Assembly: GCA_958496175.1 (NCBI GenBank)
Contig: OY292275.1
Span: 52,219,701 to 52,283,700 of the forward strand
Direction of reading: 5' to 3'
Length of the DNA: 64,000 nt
DNA from: Sisyra terminalis
Taxonomy: Eukaryota; Arthropoda; Insecta; Neuroptera; Sisyridae
A program made the position numbers and the translations under genes. Shown here one piece after another: positions 1 through 11,639 of the stretch (positions are counted from its first letter, which is position 1; each line of letters begins with the position of its first letter). The notes beneath the pieces were generated by a model, which worked only from the letters and a program-made list of their open reading frames with translations, did not search any database and had not been told where the DNA came from.

Positions 1-292
1 TTTTTTATTCACTCCTGAGAATAAAAATTTCAACATCAAACATTTTCTGTGTATACAATCTATAGAATATATTGCAATTCAATTTATGTAGTATAATTTA
101 ATAAAATAATATATGAAAATCATACCATAAACAGAAATTTGAACAGAAGTTCAAACAAAAATATTCGTGACGTATTGCCCAGATACGTATTTCGATATAT
201 ATAATCGAAATACGTCACGGGCAATAAGTCACGAATATTTTTGTTTGAACTTCTGTTCAACTTTATGTTTATGGTATGATTTTTATATATTA
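1..292. mobile_element. Inverted dimer of a PLE-like repeat (family G), left arm and start of right arm
   Basis: Two copies of one sequence meet head to head near position 198. The minus-strand arm runs leftwards from there to about position 45, and the plus-strand arm runs rightwards to 292, where a Helitron interrupts it; it resumes at 1858. Both arms carry GAACTTCTGTTCAA and GGTATGATTTT, the same order seen in the single plus-strand copy at 27634-27925. At the axis each arm starts with ATCGAAATACGT, the 3' half of a hammerhead-like motif that is complete at 27676-27713. Family membership in Penelope-like elements is inferred from that motif, not from coding sequence. The left end may be cut by the window edge. 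Confidence 0.65.
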
Positions 293-1857
293 CTAGCTGA
301 TCCCCGCGACTTCGTCTGCGTAACGTATTTTATTTTTCTTATTTCTTTTACGAAAAATATAATCATACTTAAAACACTTCACACTCTTGAAAAAGACACA
401 TTTAATAAACTGTTGCAAAGAATAAAATAGTTCTATGTAATAATCAACTGATTTTCAAAAAATATTTATAAACATCTAAAAAAAGTTTGTTCAATTGCGT
501 ATACCTACGGTAGGCATACCTACCGTGAACCAAATAATCCGTAAATCAATCAGCATCTATACATAAATAAAAAATATCGCCAAGTTCAATAAATTTAGTC
601 TTAATTATGACTAAACAAAGTCGAAAGTTATCAAAATACTCGCGTCAAAATAACCCCATCTCACGGTTTCGATTCCCGAATGAACCTTTTCCAAAAATTA
701 TTATACTATTGCTCTGTACAACACAACCGCGAAATTGAAATTTGTACAATTACACGAAACCCAGTTCTTCCATAATCATGTATAACCATTATGTATCTAT
801 AAACTTATTATTAAAATATTTGAATTTTAACTATATAATTAAACCATATTGAATAGTCAAGAGTTCACCATGCACGATTTGGCGTATGTCTTTTGTTCTG
901 GAAGAGGATTTTAAATTTCTTTTATCATTATGGTGATATGATTATTTATTATTTATCATTATAATGATTTCTGGCTGGAATTGCGAATTTTTTTCGTGAT
1001 CCCTTTCACGCACTTGCAAATAGAAGATATTGTGCCCCCCCCTCAAAATCCTGAATCCGCCCTTGTCTGTTAGGGTAGGAATTTTCAAAAAAATCACATG
1101 CCTACTTCCTATCAGGAATACACCGGATATTAAAATTTCATCAGTCAGAGGGATTAAATAAGTACACAATTTTATATATGCACGGTTTTAAAAACGTATT
1201 TACTTTAAGCTTTATTACTATTATGATAATTATTATTATTACATTTTTTCGTTAATATTTCCTTACTGAGCAACCCTATGGATCTATTTACAACAATTTT
1301 GTAAAAAAAAAAGTTTACTGTCAGATTATTATCTATAAAAACATTTATATTTCAAAAAAGCAATTTTTTGTACTTTAAATTAAATTACTGTACTTTTTAT
1401 TAGTTCAACTAAAAATATTGATACAGATCATTTTTTAACTTTTAAATACTTTTCCAATGATATTCAACTCGCCTATCGAAGATATTTTTTTTTCATCCCT
1501 CAGTTTTTACGTAGGGGGTACATTCGCTTATTATTTTTAAGGAATGATAAGTAGCCTAACGTGTGTGGGTAGTTGTGTTGTATCTTAATATAAAGTTTCA
1601 TTAAATTCGGTGGTTTCGTTCTTTAGTTAAATCACCAGCACACGCGATGTAAGGAAGTTTTTTAGTAATTTTTTCACACATTATTGGAGTTTTAGTATGG
1701 ATTCCTAGTTTTTTTGAAAATTTAATATAGCCTATGTTCACCGGAAATAGTGTAGCTTCCCAACAGTGAAAGAATTTTTCAAATCGGTCAAGCAATTTCG
1801 GAGCTTATTCAAAGCAAACAAACAATCAAATCTTTCCTCTTTATAATAATAGATAGA
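293..1857 (-). mobile_element. Non-autonomous Helitron, complete, minus strand
   Basis: On the minus strand the element begins TCTATCTATTATTATAAAG at 1857 and ends GGGGATCAGCTAG at 293, the TC...CTAG termini of Helitrons. It sits between A and T. Joining the flanks (…TTTTTATATATTA | TTATATTAA…) restores the uninterrupted sequence seen at about 27770 in a related repeat, which proves both ends. The 3' half is homologous to 49040-49524 and the middle (1070-1310) to 47750-47980, both in the same sense. It encodes no Rep/helicase. A hAT MITE fragment lies inside. Length 1565 bp. Confidence 0.85.
963..1065 (+). mobile_element. Truncated hAT-type MITE (right end only)
   Basis: This matches the right 100 bp of the intact MITE at 4641-4904: GGCTG-AATTGCGAATTTTTTTCG, then a C-rich stretch, ending CCGCCCTTG. 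The left end is missing and no matching left target duplication was found. The junction at 1065/1066 falls where the paralogous Helitron segment (about 47970) is uninterrupted, so it inserted into the Helitron and was later truncated or recombined. Confidence 0.65.
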
Positions 1858-1925
1858 TTATATTAAATTATACAACATAAATTGGACCGCAATATATTCT
1901 ATATATTGTATACACAGTATAACTG
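1858..1925 (+). mobile_element. Family G right arm, distal part
   Basis: Continuation of the plus-strand arm interrupted at 292. It carries CATAAATTGGACCGCAATAT and ends near TTGTATACACAG, as in the copy at 27634-27925 and, inverted, at about 45-100. Confidence 0.65.
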
Positions 1926-2844
1926 TTCAAAGTCAGCGAAAAAATCTTATTTTGATCAAACATTTACTTTTAGATTTTGTCAAAATATATGTATACTTCA
2001 GTTAAGACTTCACTGTATTTCTTTAGCTAAATCAATTATATTTTTTTAAACTTAAATTGCAACAAAAGTTAAAATTGGACAAATTTTATTTTTCAGTCAC
2101 GCAAAAGCTTTGGTTTATAATAACATTTGCATGTGTAATGAACTCGGAGAATTGTCGAGTTCGTAAATGAGGAGAATTTAAATAGTATTAGATATATAGG
2201 TATGTCTGACAATGAAAATTATGACTAGTTGTTCGTGGTGGGTAAGTGGTTCAACACTTCAAACGAATCTTCACAAAGCAGGTGCAATAAGCATCAGCAA
2301 GATGCACTCTATAAAGCTCGACGAAACTGCAGGTAACTAAAAATATTCTATTATAAATGACATTAAAGAAACCCACACGTTCATTCATGTATATATTTTT
2401 TCATGAAAAAAATATAGAGATTTACCACACTAACAAAATAATCTCAGAAATATTAAATATACTATGGTTGTATCGCAAATGTCAGGTGTGTGAAAAAGTT
2501 TTTGATATTCTTTTATCATATAAAAATGAATTGAGACGTGTGGGATTCTTAAAGACTTGACGACAGTTGGACCGCTTTGGCTCATTTTGGGCTTGAAATA
2601 TTTGCAGAAGGCACAGGAAAGTTTAAAAGGGAAGAAAACAGGAAAAAATTGTAAGGAAAATTGTAAAAGCAACAAGAAAATTTTCCAATATAAACTGTTA
2701 ATACCTGTCAAATAGGCAAAATAGGCAGAACCAATACATATTTGACTACAAACAAATAAGTCATTTCTTGGCTTTGTAATTTTGCAAAAGTACTGTCATT
2801 TACTTATATTTACATATTTTACTTAATATTTATTGTAATCTATA
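1926..2844. other. Unassigned A+T-rich sequence
   Basis: No coding similarity or repeat copy recognised. Around 2225-2335 there are two GTAAGT/GTAACT donor-like sites in slightly less A+T-rich DNA, but no supporting open frame. Confidence 0.5.
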
Positions 2845-3092
2845 AGAATTGGGGAAATGACAACCATTTGTCAACATTATAAGGCGTCAAAATACAGCAG
2901 TGAATCTACTGGGTTATGTTGTGCTGGTGGAAAAGTAAAATTGCCACAATTAGTCCTACCACCAGATCCATTATGCTCCTTAGTTTATACTTTAGAGGAT
3001 AAGTAACGATTCCAAAAACTCTTTGGCCAATATTCAAAAATATAACAATTGTTTTCCAATGACGTCGTTTGACGCATAAAACGAATATTATG
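2845..3092 (+). pseudogene. Helitron Rep/helicase N-terminal fragment (Helitron_like_N), broken
   Basis: The plus frame from 2851 reads GEMTTICQHYKASKY, then STGLCCAGGKVKLPQLVLPP and DPLCSLVYTLEDK before a stop at 3003; it resumes with FQKLFGQYSK and, after a frameshift near 3047, YNNCFPMTSFDA. The order C-x2-(H/Y), GLCC-x-GKV-x-LP, then NN-C-F-MTSF is the zinc-binding N-terminal region of the Helitron replication initiator/helicase polyprotein, which normally exceeds 1000 residues. Only about 80 residues remain, so this is a dead fragment. No downstream Rep HUH or helicase motifs were seen. It lies about 1 kb from the non-autonomous Helitron at 293-1857 but is not inside it. Confidence 0.75.
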
Positions 3093-3423
3093 TTTAAGAA
3101 AGTACTGAAGAAAACAGGAACATTCCCAGTAAGCTTCTAGTCCCTAAGTAATTTAAGCGACCTTAGGATCGAATTGGCCAAAAGAATAATATAATTTTGA
3201 GGGACACAAATTGACAAAAACAAAAATATGTTTAGAAATTTCTATGTATGTCTTTAATCTCATAAATAGATGAGAATTTTAGGATTTTTTGTATGCATAT
3301 GAGTTTTAACATGTTTAATGTTTCATAGGTGTAAATTTAAATAAGTAAAATACAATGTACATTAATTTAATGGTTAATAATTATTGTTGTTGTTTAAAAT
3401 TAAATAATTAAAATTACGAGAGT
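3093..3423. other. Unassigned A+T-rich sequence
   Basis: Nothing recognised. Confidence 0.5.
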
Positions 3424-3838
3424 GTACGAGTGTGAATGAGAGAATGGCTGACAGGTTTAAATATGAAGATTAGGATTTTGAAACCAGTTTGAGGTATTTA
3501 TTATTTGTTGTCAATTGTCCTTACATTTATAACTGTTCCCAAATCCATAAATGACACCTTTGAATCTACCTTTTTCTCACATTTGGCCTTCAAGCTTTAA
3601 CTATGTTATTTCATATCACCACTAGAGCAGGAGAATACCTTTTCAATTTCACACCTGTGAGGAATTCAACTTGTTTCGCTCACAATAGTGATCATTATGG
3701 AACAAAGGTTTATAAAATTGAACATAAATATTTGGCTATTTGAATTCTATCGTACAATTTAAGAACAGGTCAATCGATTTCGATAATATTTTGTTTTCAG
3801 TTACATCTTAGTGTTAGCTAAAAAAAATTATTAAGGCC
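3424..3838 (+). repeat. Dispersed repeat family B, copy 1
   Basis: Collinear with 44060-44487. Shared blocks include TGTACGAG, AACCAGTTTGAGG, ATCCATAAATRACAC, GTTATTTCATATCA, TTGAATTCTATCGTA and CGATAATATTTTGTTT. No open frame. The downstream stretch 3905-3950 (AGTAGCTACTCG…) resembles 54804-54845, hinting at a further, highly decayed copy. The class of element is unknown. Confidence 0.75.
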
Positions 3839-4504
3839 ACAAACAAATCTAATCTAAGTTGTTGGTATTTTTTGCGACACGTATCTGACGTAGTTATTAG
3901 ATATAGTAGCTACTCGTGAAGTATTCACAGTCCACATTGACACAATTGACAAATGACATAATTTGCCAATGGAAAGATCAATTAAATTAAATTAAATGAT
4001 ACATTGTTTACTTTTGTTTAGTTATAGAAAGTAGTAATGATTTAGAAAAAAAAATATTTCCTTAATAAGAGTAAAGTCTTGATTATTACCCATATTAACC
4101 TACTATACGGTAATTGAAATGATATAAACTCCATTGAAAATATCTATATGAAAAAAAAGCGCTTAAGGAGGTGATCACAGCCATAGGAAAAAAATATTCG
4201 TTTTTGGAATCATCATCCACAAATACAACAGAAACTACAGTCCTCTACAGATAGTAAGTCTGGTAGAACTGAAGCTTTAGTACCACTAAAGGGTCCTTCG
4301 ATTAAATATTTAGTATGTTCGTCAAAATCAACAAGAAACTTACGATGAAAGTTAAAAGTTGTTTTTCAGTAAACATGATATATTTTTTTTATTGCAAAAG
4401 CTTTTACTTCAGATTTTATACAAAATCTGCAGTACGTCTTTCTTTCTTTTTAGTTAATTGATTTAATTTTATAAGCAATGAACATTAATAAACAATTGAG
4501 ATTT
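3839..4504. other. Unassigned A+T-rich sequence
   Basis: Apart from the short block at 3905-3950 noted under family B, nothing is recognised. Confidence 0.5.
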
Positions 4505-4932
4505 TAAAAGCCTACTGGAGGCCGAGTGATCAAGGTACCTACTCCAAAACGGGTAGATGTGGCGTTCGAATCTCGTATCCAGCAAATTTTCGATATTTCT
4601 CAATTTACGGAGTTTTATCAACTCTAGAGTCGCTAAAGACCAAGAGCGGATTTAAGGGGGGGGAGGAGCACATGCCCCCATGGTATTTTTGTGTGCTGTG
4701 GAGATTCCATAACAGTACATACTTAGAAGCAAATCAAACTACTAAAGTTGTGAAAATATAAGAATAAAATAACAGAAAGAACATTAGTGAAACTCAAGTC
4801 TATTTTTGGCTGAAATTGCGAATTTTTTTCGTGATCCTTTTCACGCACTTGCAAATAAAAGATAATATTGTGCGCCCCCAGAAAAAATCCAGAACCCGCC
4901 CTTGCTAAAGACCATGGTAATTATAAAGCAAC
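4505..4932 (+). mobile_element. tRNA-derived SINE (family C) interrupted by a hAT MITE
   Basis: The head shows a Pol III type 2 promoter: A box GGCCGAGTGATCAAGG (4520-4535) and B box GCGTTCGAATCTC (4562-4574), about 40 bp apart, most like a serine/leucine-class tRNA. The body is shared with 60555-60715 (ACTCCAAAA-YGGTAGATGT, CTAGAGTC, TAAAGAC). A 264-bp MITE splits it at 4641-4904; the other copy has the uninterrupted site. There is no cloverleaf good enough to call a functional tRNA. Confidence 0.65.
4641..4904 (+). mobile_element. hAT-type MITE with perfect 8-bp target duplication
   Basis: Termini are CAAGAGCGGATT… and …AACCCGCCCTTG (inverse CAAGGGCGGGTT), imperfect inverted repeats followed by G- and C-runs. 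The flanking bases CTAAAGAC at 4633-4640 and 4905-4912 are an exact 8-bp duplication, the size made by hAT transposases. A SINE paralog at about 60682-60690 carries the target sequence once. The right 100 bp recurs at 963-1065. It has no coding capacity. Confidence 0.85.
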
Positions 4933-7249
4933 GGTAAATAACAATAACAAAAATCGGGGTTCTAGAGTATTTTTACTCGTATCAATGGTACATAAAAGAT
5001 TAGAAACCTAAAATCTAATGTTCTAATCTATTGCACGTTATTTTAAATAATTACTTCTGTTCTTAAGGTATTTTTTCCTTGATGGTGAACACAATGTCTT
5101 TGTTTGTTGAAAAGGTTTTCAATTTTTACTCTTAAACAGTTTTTATAATGCTTACGATCTAAGCTTTTCGTTGGAAATTTATTAAGTAAGACATATAGTA
5201 TGTGTTACTCATTTTTCATTCTAAGCCATTAATACTCGTTAACTATGTTGAGAATTAGTTATTTTATTAATAGAACCTACTGAAAATCGTTTTTTAAACT
5301 TTTGAAATATAAAATTATCAATCCTATAATCTAAATTTTGTAAAATTATCATTAGCCATAAGTATTAAACCAAAGAATTAAAAATTTTCTTGAATGAAAC
5401 TCTTTAATGTCCTTTTAACATTAAATTTATGCTCTCTGCTTGATGCAATCAGACTAAAAGACTAAAGAAAATCTTGCTCTTTATTAAATTTAAGTTTCCT
5501 CTTTTATTTATCGCTATTAGGTGCTTGAGATATGTTTCTTGCAAAGCACAGAGACGATGTGCTAGTAGTAAAATAATGCAAGTGCAAAAATTTATGAGTT
5601 AAATGACTGTGTTTAAAGCCACAAATGAATTAAATTGTGTAATAGTTTATTATATGTGAAATGTTTATTACCAAAAATAGTTTTCGAGCGAACGGTGCCG
5701 TGTTTTATAAGCTGAATTATGAACATATAAAAATGAGATTTTTGCAACCAATGAAAATATATAAGTCGCCTCTTTAAACGTAGATAGCTTATTCACTGTT
5801 AGATGAATGTGAAACATTCAATTTATAAATTTTCTTGTACTAATAGAAATGGAATTGTGAAATTGAAAAATTTAGGGTAAAAATCATGTGCTTTAATTAC
5901 AAAAAAAAAAAACAACAAATTATCTTAATTGCTTGCGGTAAACTGATAAGAGAGTATAAAATTTCTTTTATTTTTGCCTCAAAAATAAAATATCATTTGT
6001 AGATTACAAAAAGGTTGTGATAATCTTCAAATCGAAGGTAATAACAATAATTTCAACACTTATATTTACACTGTAAATATAAGTTACTGTAAATTTTACA
6101 GTAACGCCATTTAACTCTATTGTGGGTTAAATAATGTGAAATTAATAGAGGAAAGTACGCTTTTGATATAAGTAGTTATAATTTAAAAAAACAATTTTTC
6201 GAGAGTACTCCAGTGAAAATAATTCTCTTTTGTTCTTAAAAAATACTTGATTTTTCCTCTTTTCCATCTACTCTTCTTTAAAGACAGTTGACTGAGGGAA
6301 TGGAGAAAGAATTAAAAACTCATTTTCGTTGTAGCGTTAAAATAAATACTTCATATTATGTAATCGTAAGGACTTTCCATTTTCGATTAACAAATGCTTC
6401 ATCAACAGTATTTGCGTAGATTTTAAAACCGTAAAATACTCAAAATACTTACAAAGGGATTTTTTTTTCTTTGCAAAGAAAACTATCGAATTGGTGAATT
6501 TCAGCGAAATATAAATCATTGTAAAGCAAAAATTTTCATTGATATTTAAGTAGTCTCGAGATAAATTATATCAAAAATACATTAATATTTGACCAGAAAT
6601 TTTTTAATAATATAAAAATATTTTTTGATTTTTATAAATACTTTAAAGATTATTATTTTCTATCTTTTAATATACTTGAAGTTCAATAATAAATATTGAG
6701 AATGTCGTCGTACAGTTTGCACAACAGTGTGGTAACTGAAGTATTTACTTTCTCATATAGTTTAGTAGATTAAACAAGTTATGAACATTATTTTCAGTTA
6801 ATTTACAATGATATAATCGATTTGATATGAAATATATATGGAGGTACCTATAACACTCGTGTGTATTTTCATTCAATTTTCAAGTATCAATCTTATCAAA
6901 TAAAATTTAAAGTTATTTGCGTTTTTATCAAAAGATTTGATATGAATTTTAATTAGCTATTCTATAATTATACGCAACTTCAATCGGTTATCTATTAAAC
7001 TTTCAGTAGAGTAATTAATTGGAATTTTCTAATTGTGGTTGAAGCCGTTTGGCATTTATTGGATTTAGTACATTGGCATTGGACATAATTGCATGAAATG
7101 CCATTAAAAGGAACATGCTCAGATAAAAAATCATTAATCATTAATTGATTAAGACATCTTTTACAATTATAAAAAAGCAAACCTTTAGTTCATTTAAGTA
7201 CCTTGATTAAATTTACCAGGCTTAAAGTTCTAGGCCTTTTATCCATTTA
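4933..7249. other. Unassigned A+T-rich sequence
   Basis: No coding similarity. The only structure noted is the pair of perfect short palindromes at 6058-6105. Confidence 0.5.
6058..6105. repeat. Two abutting perfect short palindromes
   Basis: 13-bp arms at 6058-6070 and 6072-6084 with a 1-nt centre, then 11-bp arms at 6083-6093 and 6095-6105 with a 1-nt centre. They share two bases. No flanking gene gives them a role. Confidence 0.7.
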
Positions 7250-7660
7250 CATTGGAAACACTGGTGAGGCTAAGATTTCGGATTTTTAGAATTTAATAAT
7301 AATTCACTTACTTGAATAAGAGATGTTACCTTGATTAATTAACCACTATTTAAATTATCATTTAAATCACTTTTTGGCATTTAATCAAATAAAATTAATT
7401 AATTAAGAACAAATTATGTATGAAAATGTCAAGTAATACACTAATATTTGATGCCGGCACATACGCATCAATGACAGATGTCATTAGCCAATGAGATTGC
7501 GAGATTTGAGGATGTTCATTTGTTTTAACTATTGAAATTTTGAAATTTAAGAAAATCACTCGCAGACTCATTGCCATCTACAATTAAAATATCAAAGTTA
7601 CATCATACATGTGACATAAGCAATTACATTAAACGCGGAAGCGGTTTTTATTTAAATTTT
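7250..7660 (+). repeat. Dispersed repeat family A, copy 1
   Basis: Collinear with 29375-29850 and 38160-38615, and partly with 57205-57420. Conserved blocks are TTGGAAACA, AATCACTTTTTGG, a CCAAT-containing block (AGCCAATGAGATTGCGAGAT), TGTTCATTTGTTTT and near the end CGCGGAAGCGGTTTTTATT. No terminal inverted repeats or frame found; class unknown. Confidence 0.75.
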
Positions 7661-10600
7661 TTTTTCCTATGTAGCATGTTTTAAAAAATTAAAAAAAAAA
7701 TTAGGTATTATATAGAATATATTTTAAACCAATAAAAATATTTTTAAAGTTGTATTATAATTGTTTTATGGTTAAAATAAATAAAACATGTATGCAGGTC
7801 ACACGCGATAAAATTGATTGATCAGGTTAAATTAATTGGGAGATCAACAAATGATTTGAGCCTATTATTGAATCATTAGGGAAATAAAATCAAATTTATT
7901 CGAAAAAAGTATCGAATATTAGTGGCATAGAATCAATCAAAGGCGAATAAATAAATGAAATAATTTCAAATAAATCAGAAATTAAAATAAGTACTTAGAT
8001 TACCAATTATTTATAATCACTAAATGTTTGCCTCTGAAAAATGTAATCTTTTGAAATTCACATCACAAGAGTTTAAAGTTTACTTTAGAGTATAAGACCA
8101 AAAGTTTGCAGTTTTTTCAACTAAAATAACCATTTAAAGAAATTAAAATAAAATTTCTGAAATAAAACATTGAAACTGTATAAGTACACAGCTTTTTTAA
8201 GGCTTACCGAGTAAAGTCTAAAGTCAAGTTTCTATAGACAGAAAAAAACCCTTTTTTTAAAGAAGATAATTATTTCACTAATTATCTGTATAGTTCATTA
8301 TGGTTTTCATAAGGTTTGAAGTTTCCATATTTTCATGTTTAGCATTGGTACTGAATTATTTTTGTCGAAATATCCTTAGTAAGTATTTATAAAAATTTTT
8401 ACTATTGATCTTGTGTATATTTTTAAGTATGAAAACTCTATTTCTATATATGCGAGTTTCATTTGTAAAATAAATATGCTAAATAAAACCGAATCAATTG
8501 AAAGTATTTTCTTTTTCTCTATTTTTGAACGTTTTTCTTTGTATATCTACTAAAATTTCCTTGCACTAAATCTTTTGAAACCACAACTCGGATATACCAA
8601 TATCTAATTATCTATGCTTAAGTTGTTGTGGTTCTTATTTAACAAAAGTAAAGGAATTGCTACTTTCATTTTGTTAAAATTTTAGATAGAGAAACAGTTG
8701 TACCTACTTTACTGTACAAAAGTACTTTATTGTGGTATTACAATAAGTATTAAAAATTATTTTCTTTAATTTACTAACACAATAATACTCATATACCCAA
8801 TCAGGATATCTTAGTATATAATAGAAAATTATATGACCTGTGACCATCCTGACTGTTAAAAGCACGTTGTTCTGTATATTACTGTTTTTATCTTTACTTC
8901 AGGTTTTAAGTAATATGAAAAGTATGTAAATATATTTTTAATAGGTAGTATTTTTTATTTATTTATATTTATGTAACACTGTAAGAAATATTTAAAAAAA
9001 ATATTTTGAAAAAATGAAAAGAAGAGTACTTTACTAAACTAAATAAGATACTATTTAAAATATCGAAATGAAAATATGAGAAATACATGAATACACAGCT
9101 ATTGCAATACTTTATAAGTTTAGATCAAAACAGTAAATCTACAATTATTGAAATCACTAAAATGATATTCCTAGTAACTAAATATGTAGAAGTTCTGTTC
9201 CTTTTTTGGTTGTAGCTGTTAATTTTATATTTGTAAGAGAAAGAACTTATAATTTAATACTTGAAAACTGGAAAATACTAAAAGAACAAGAAATATAATA
9301 TTCTTTAGATAAAATTTTTAGTTAAACACAAACATACTAATTACAAACGTATTTCTATGGTTAATTCAGCTATGTTGAAAGAAAACTTATGCTAATTGTT
9401 TCGGAGGATTAAGTTGATTTGTAAGATTGAACTGAAGTTCATCCTAACGTGTGGTTTGTAGTATAAAGGTCACTAGAATCTTCAACACCAAAAAAATGAA
9501 AGGATTTCACTTTAAATGTTTAAGGCTATTAATTTTAACGATAATTTCCCCGAAGAAGGATTATTTTTAGAAAAACAAAGTAAAAGTAAAGAAAAAATAT
9601 TTATTCAAATATTCAACCTGAATATTTTTCATTTAAGCACATCGTTGCATCAGTCAATAACAGTGACCGAGTCAAAAAAAGTACCTGAATCATTTATAAG
9701 AATCAACAATTTAGTAATTAATATTACCCTGCCGAATTTAGAGTTTAAAACCTTTCATGATTAAAACAAATATTTATATTTTCTTTGCCACTTATCGCTA
9801 TCTTCTTTGTTAATTTTTAATTTCCTTTACCATTCCAGTATAACAAGTTATAAAGACTTTGTGAAGATTTGATATTTCAAAGTTCGGTTTTATTACAAAT
9901 ACAATTTTCGAGACAACTAAGTGAACAATTCGTAAATTGTAGGTGGATACATAAGCACTGTATTGGAGGTAATCGCTTTCCACACCATAAATAAAAATTC
10001 AATTTTCATCTGTCATTTTGTAAATCAAACTGTTAAAAAAAGCTAACGGTTATGTATTGGAACAATCGGGGATTATGGTGACAGTATATGCTCGTTTAGA
10101 GGCGAATCATAAAGTGTCGAAACCAATCAGCCGTTGAACCGCCATGTCGTTAACTGTATTGAATATAAAGTTCTGCTTACATTAGATTGCTCAGTTTCAG
10201 TCGATATAAAATCCTGGTCGTTAAATAAATCATTTCATATATTAAAAATACTTTTAGTGCATACTTTTATACATTCTAGACATTCTAATACTTCTATCTC
10301 TAGTTTGAGCTTTTATAAACAACTGGTAGACTCCGTACAACTTTGCGTACTAAGTATATAAAATTTACATTAATTAGTTGCTAGAAAGTTAGTTTATACA
10401 TTTAAAATCAGCATGTTTAGATTTGAAATTTGAATAAAAAAGCATAGGTATTGAGTGGCAATTCGTAAAAGACTATTCGAATTAGTATCCTATATGTTTT
10501 CATATATAATTTATATAAAAAGCTTTCATTCATTTTTTTCTATGAAGAACCGAATTCAAATTAAATTGTAAGAGCTTCGTAAAGTATTCTTTATAATAAT

Positions 10601-11639
10601 CAAATTAAGTAAAAGCTTTTTAATAGGAATAATGTTATATCAGAACAATTTCTGACTCAAGAAACCAAAATAAAAAGACTTTTAGGTATATAAGAAGATT
10701 AGAACACATTTAAAGAACATGACATTATAAATTATTCTTCTTTTTTCTTTCTTGAATTTTTATGTTTATGGTTTTATAAGTTTTTATTAAATGTGCTATT
10801 TTAATCATAAGTGTTACCTTTTTTTAGCAATACAGTTAAATTTTCACTGTCAAATTAGTATTGAAATAAATTTTTTGAGCATTCAATAGTATTTAAATCA
10901 TAAATTCCAGTTTCAAATTAAATCTAAAATTATACTTTTGTTGCAAACAATAAACTGAGTTTATATTATCAAATAACAAAAAGTTGTTTCGAAATATTTC
11001 TTCACTTTGTTTGCCAATAGTCGAAAGGGAAGATTTATGAAGACATTTTTAATAGAACGGATATACGAAAAAAAATTCAATCAAAGGATATTAAAGAAAA
11101 AAAATACCATCAAACAAATTGATGCCTTCCGTGCTCTCAAAACTATTTGTAATGCTCTCAACAATAAAACGTTCTTATTATCAATAATTGACTTATATAT
11201 GGCTACTAAATTGATGAAAAGTTCTAAATTTATTAACTTCGGTAAAGTAGAATACCTATAGTGATATATTGTTTTATAATTTATCGTTATAATTTATATT
11301 AAAAGTTTGGTTCACAAATCTACAAAAATGTTTTATTATTGAAATTTTGTGTTTTAATTTATGAGGTCATAAATCAAGGTAGAACTTAAAAAAGATGACC
11401 CAAAAGTCGCATAGAGGATTAAATCTGATACTAAATATTGCTTATTAGTTTAAAGCTTAAAATAAAGACATATCTTTGATTTTTTTTTAATATTAAGTAC
11501 GAATTATAAATTATTTAAAATGTTTTCTATTTTTTACTTCGGACAAATGAGCTTTTTCGAAACCATGGATCATTTCTTAACGTTTCTACCTCTATTTGCT
11601 TAATTTCGGCATAAATATTTTCCTCAAGTAGTAGAACTT
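7661..11639. other. Unassigned A+T-rich sequence
   Basis: About 4 kb without recognisable coding sequence or repeat. Open frames of 75-84 codons at 9516, 10134 and 11007 have low-complexity A/T-driven composition, no domain I recognise and no flanking splice or promoter evidence. Confidence 0.45.

Noticed and set aside
2225..2335. Candidate short exon with GTAAGT and CAG/GTAACT sites
   Set aside because: Splice-like sites are common by chance; no open frame or similarity.
4505..4600. Functional tRNA-Ser/Leu
   Set aside because: A and B boxes fit, but acceptor stem and variable arm do not pair and a second dispersed copy exists; called a SINE instead.
9516..9764. 82-codon plus frame as a gene
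   Set aside because: No domain, no supporting signals; length within chance for this much sequence.
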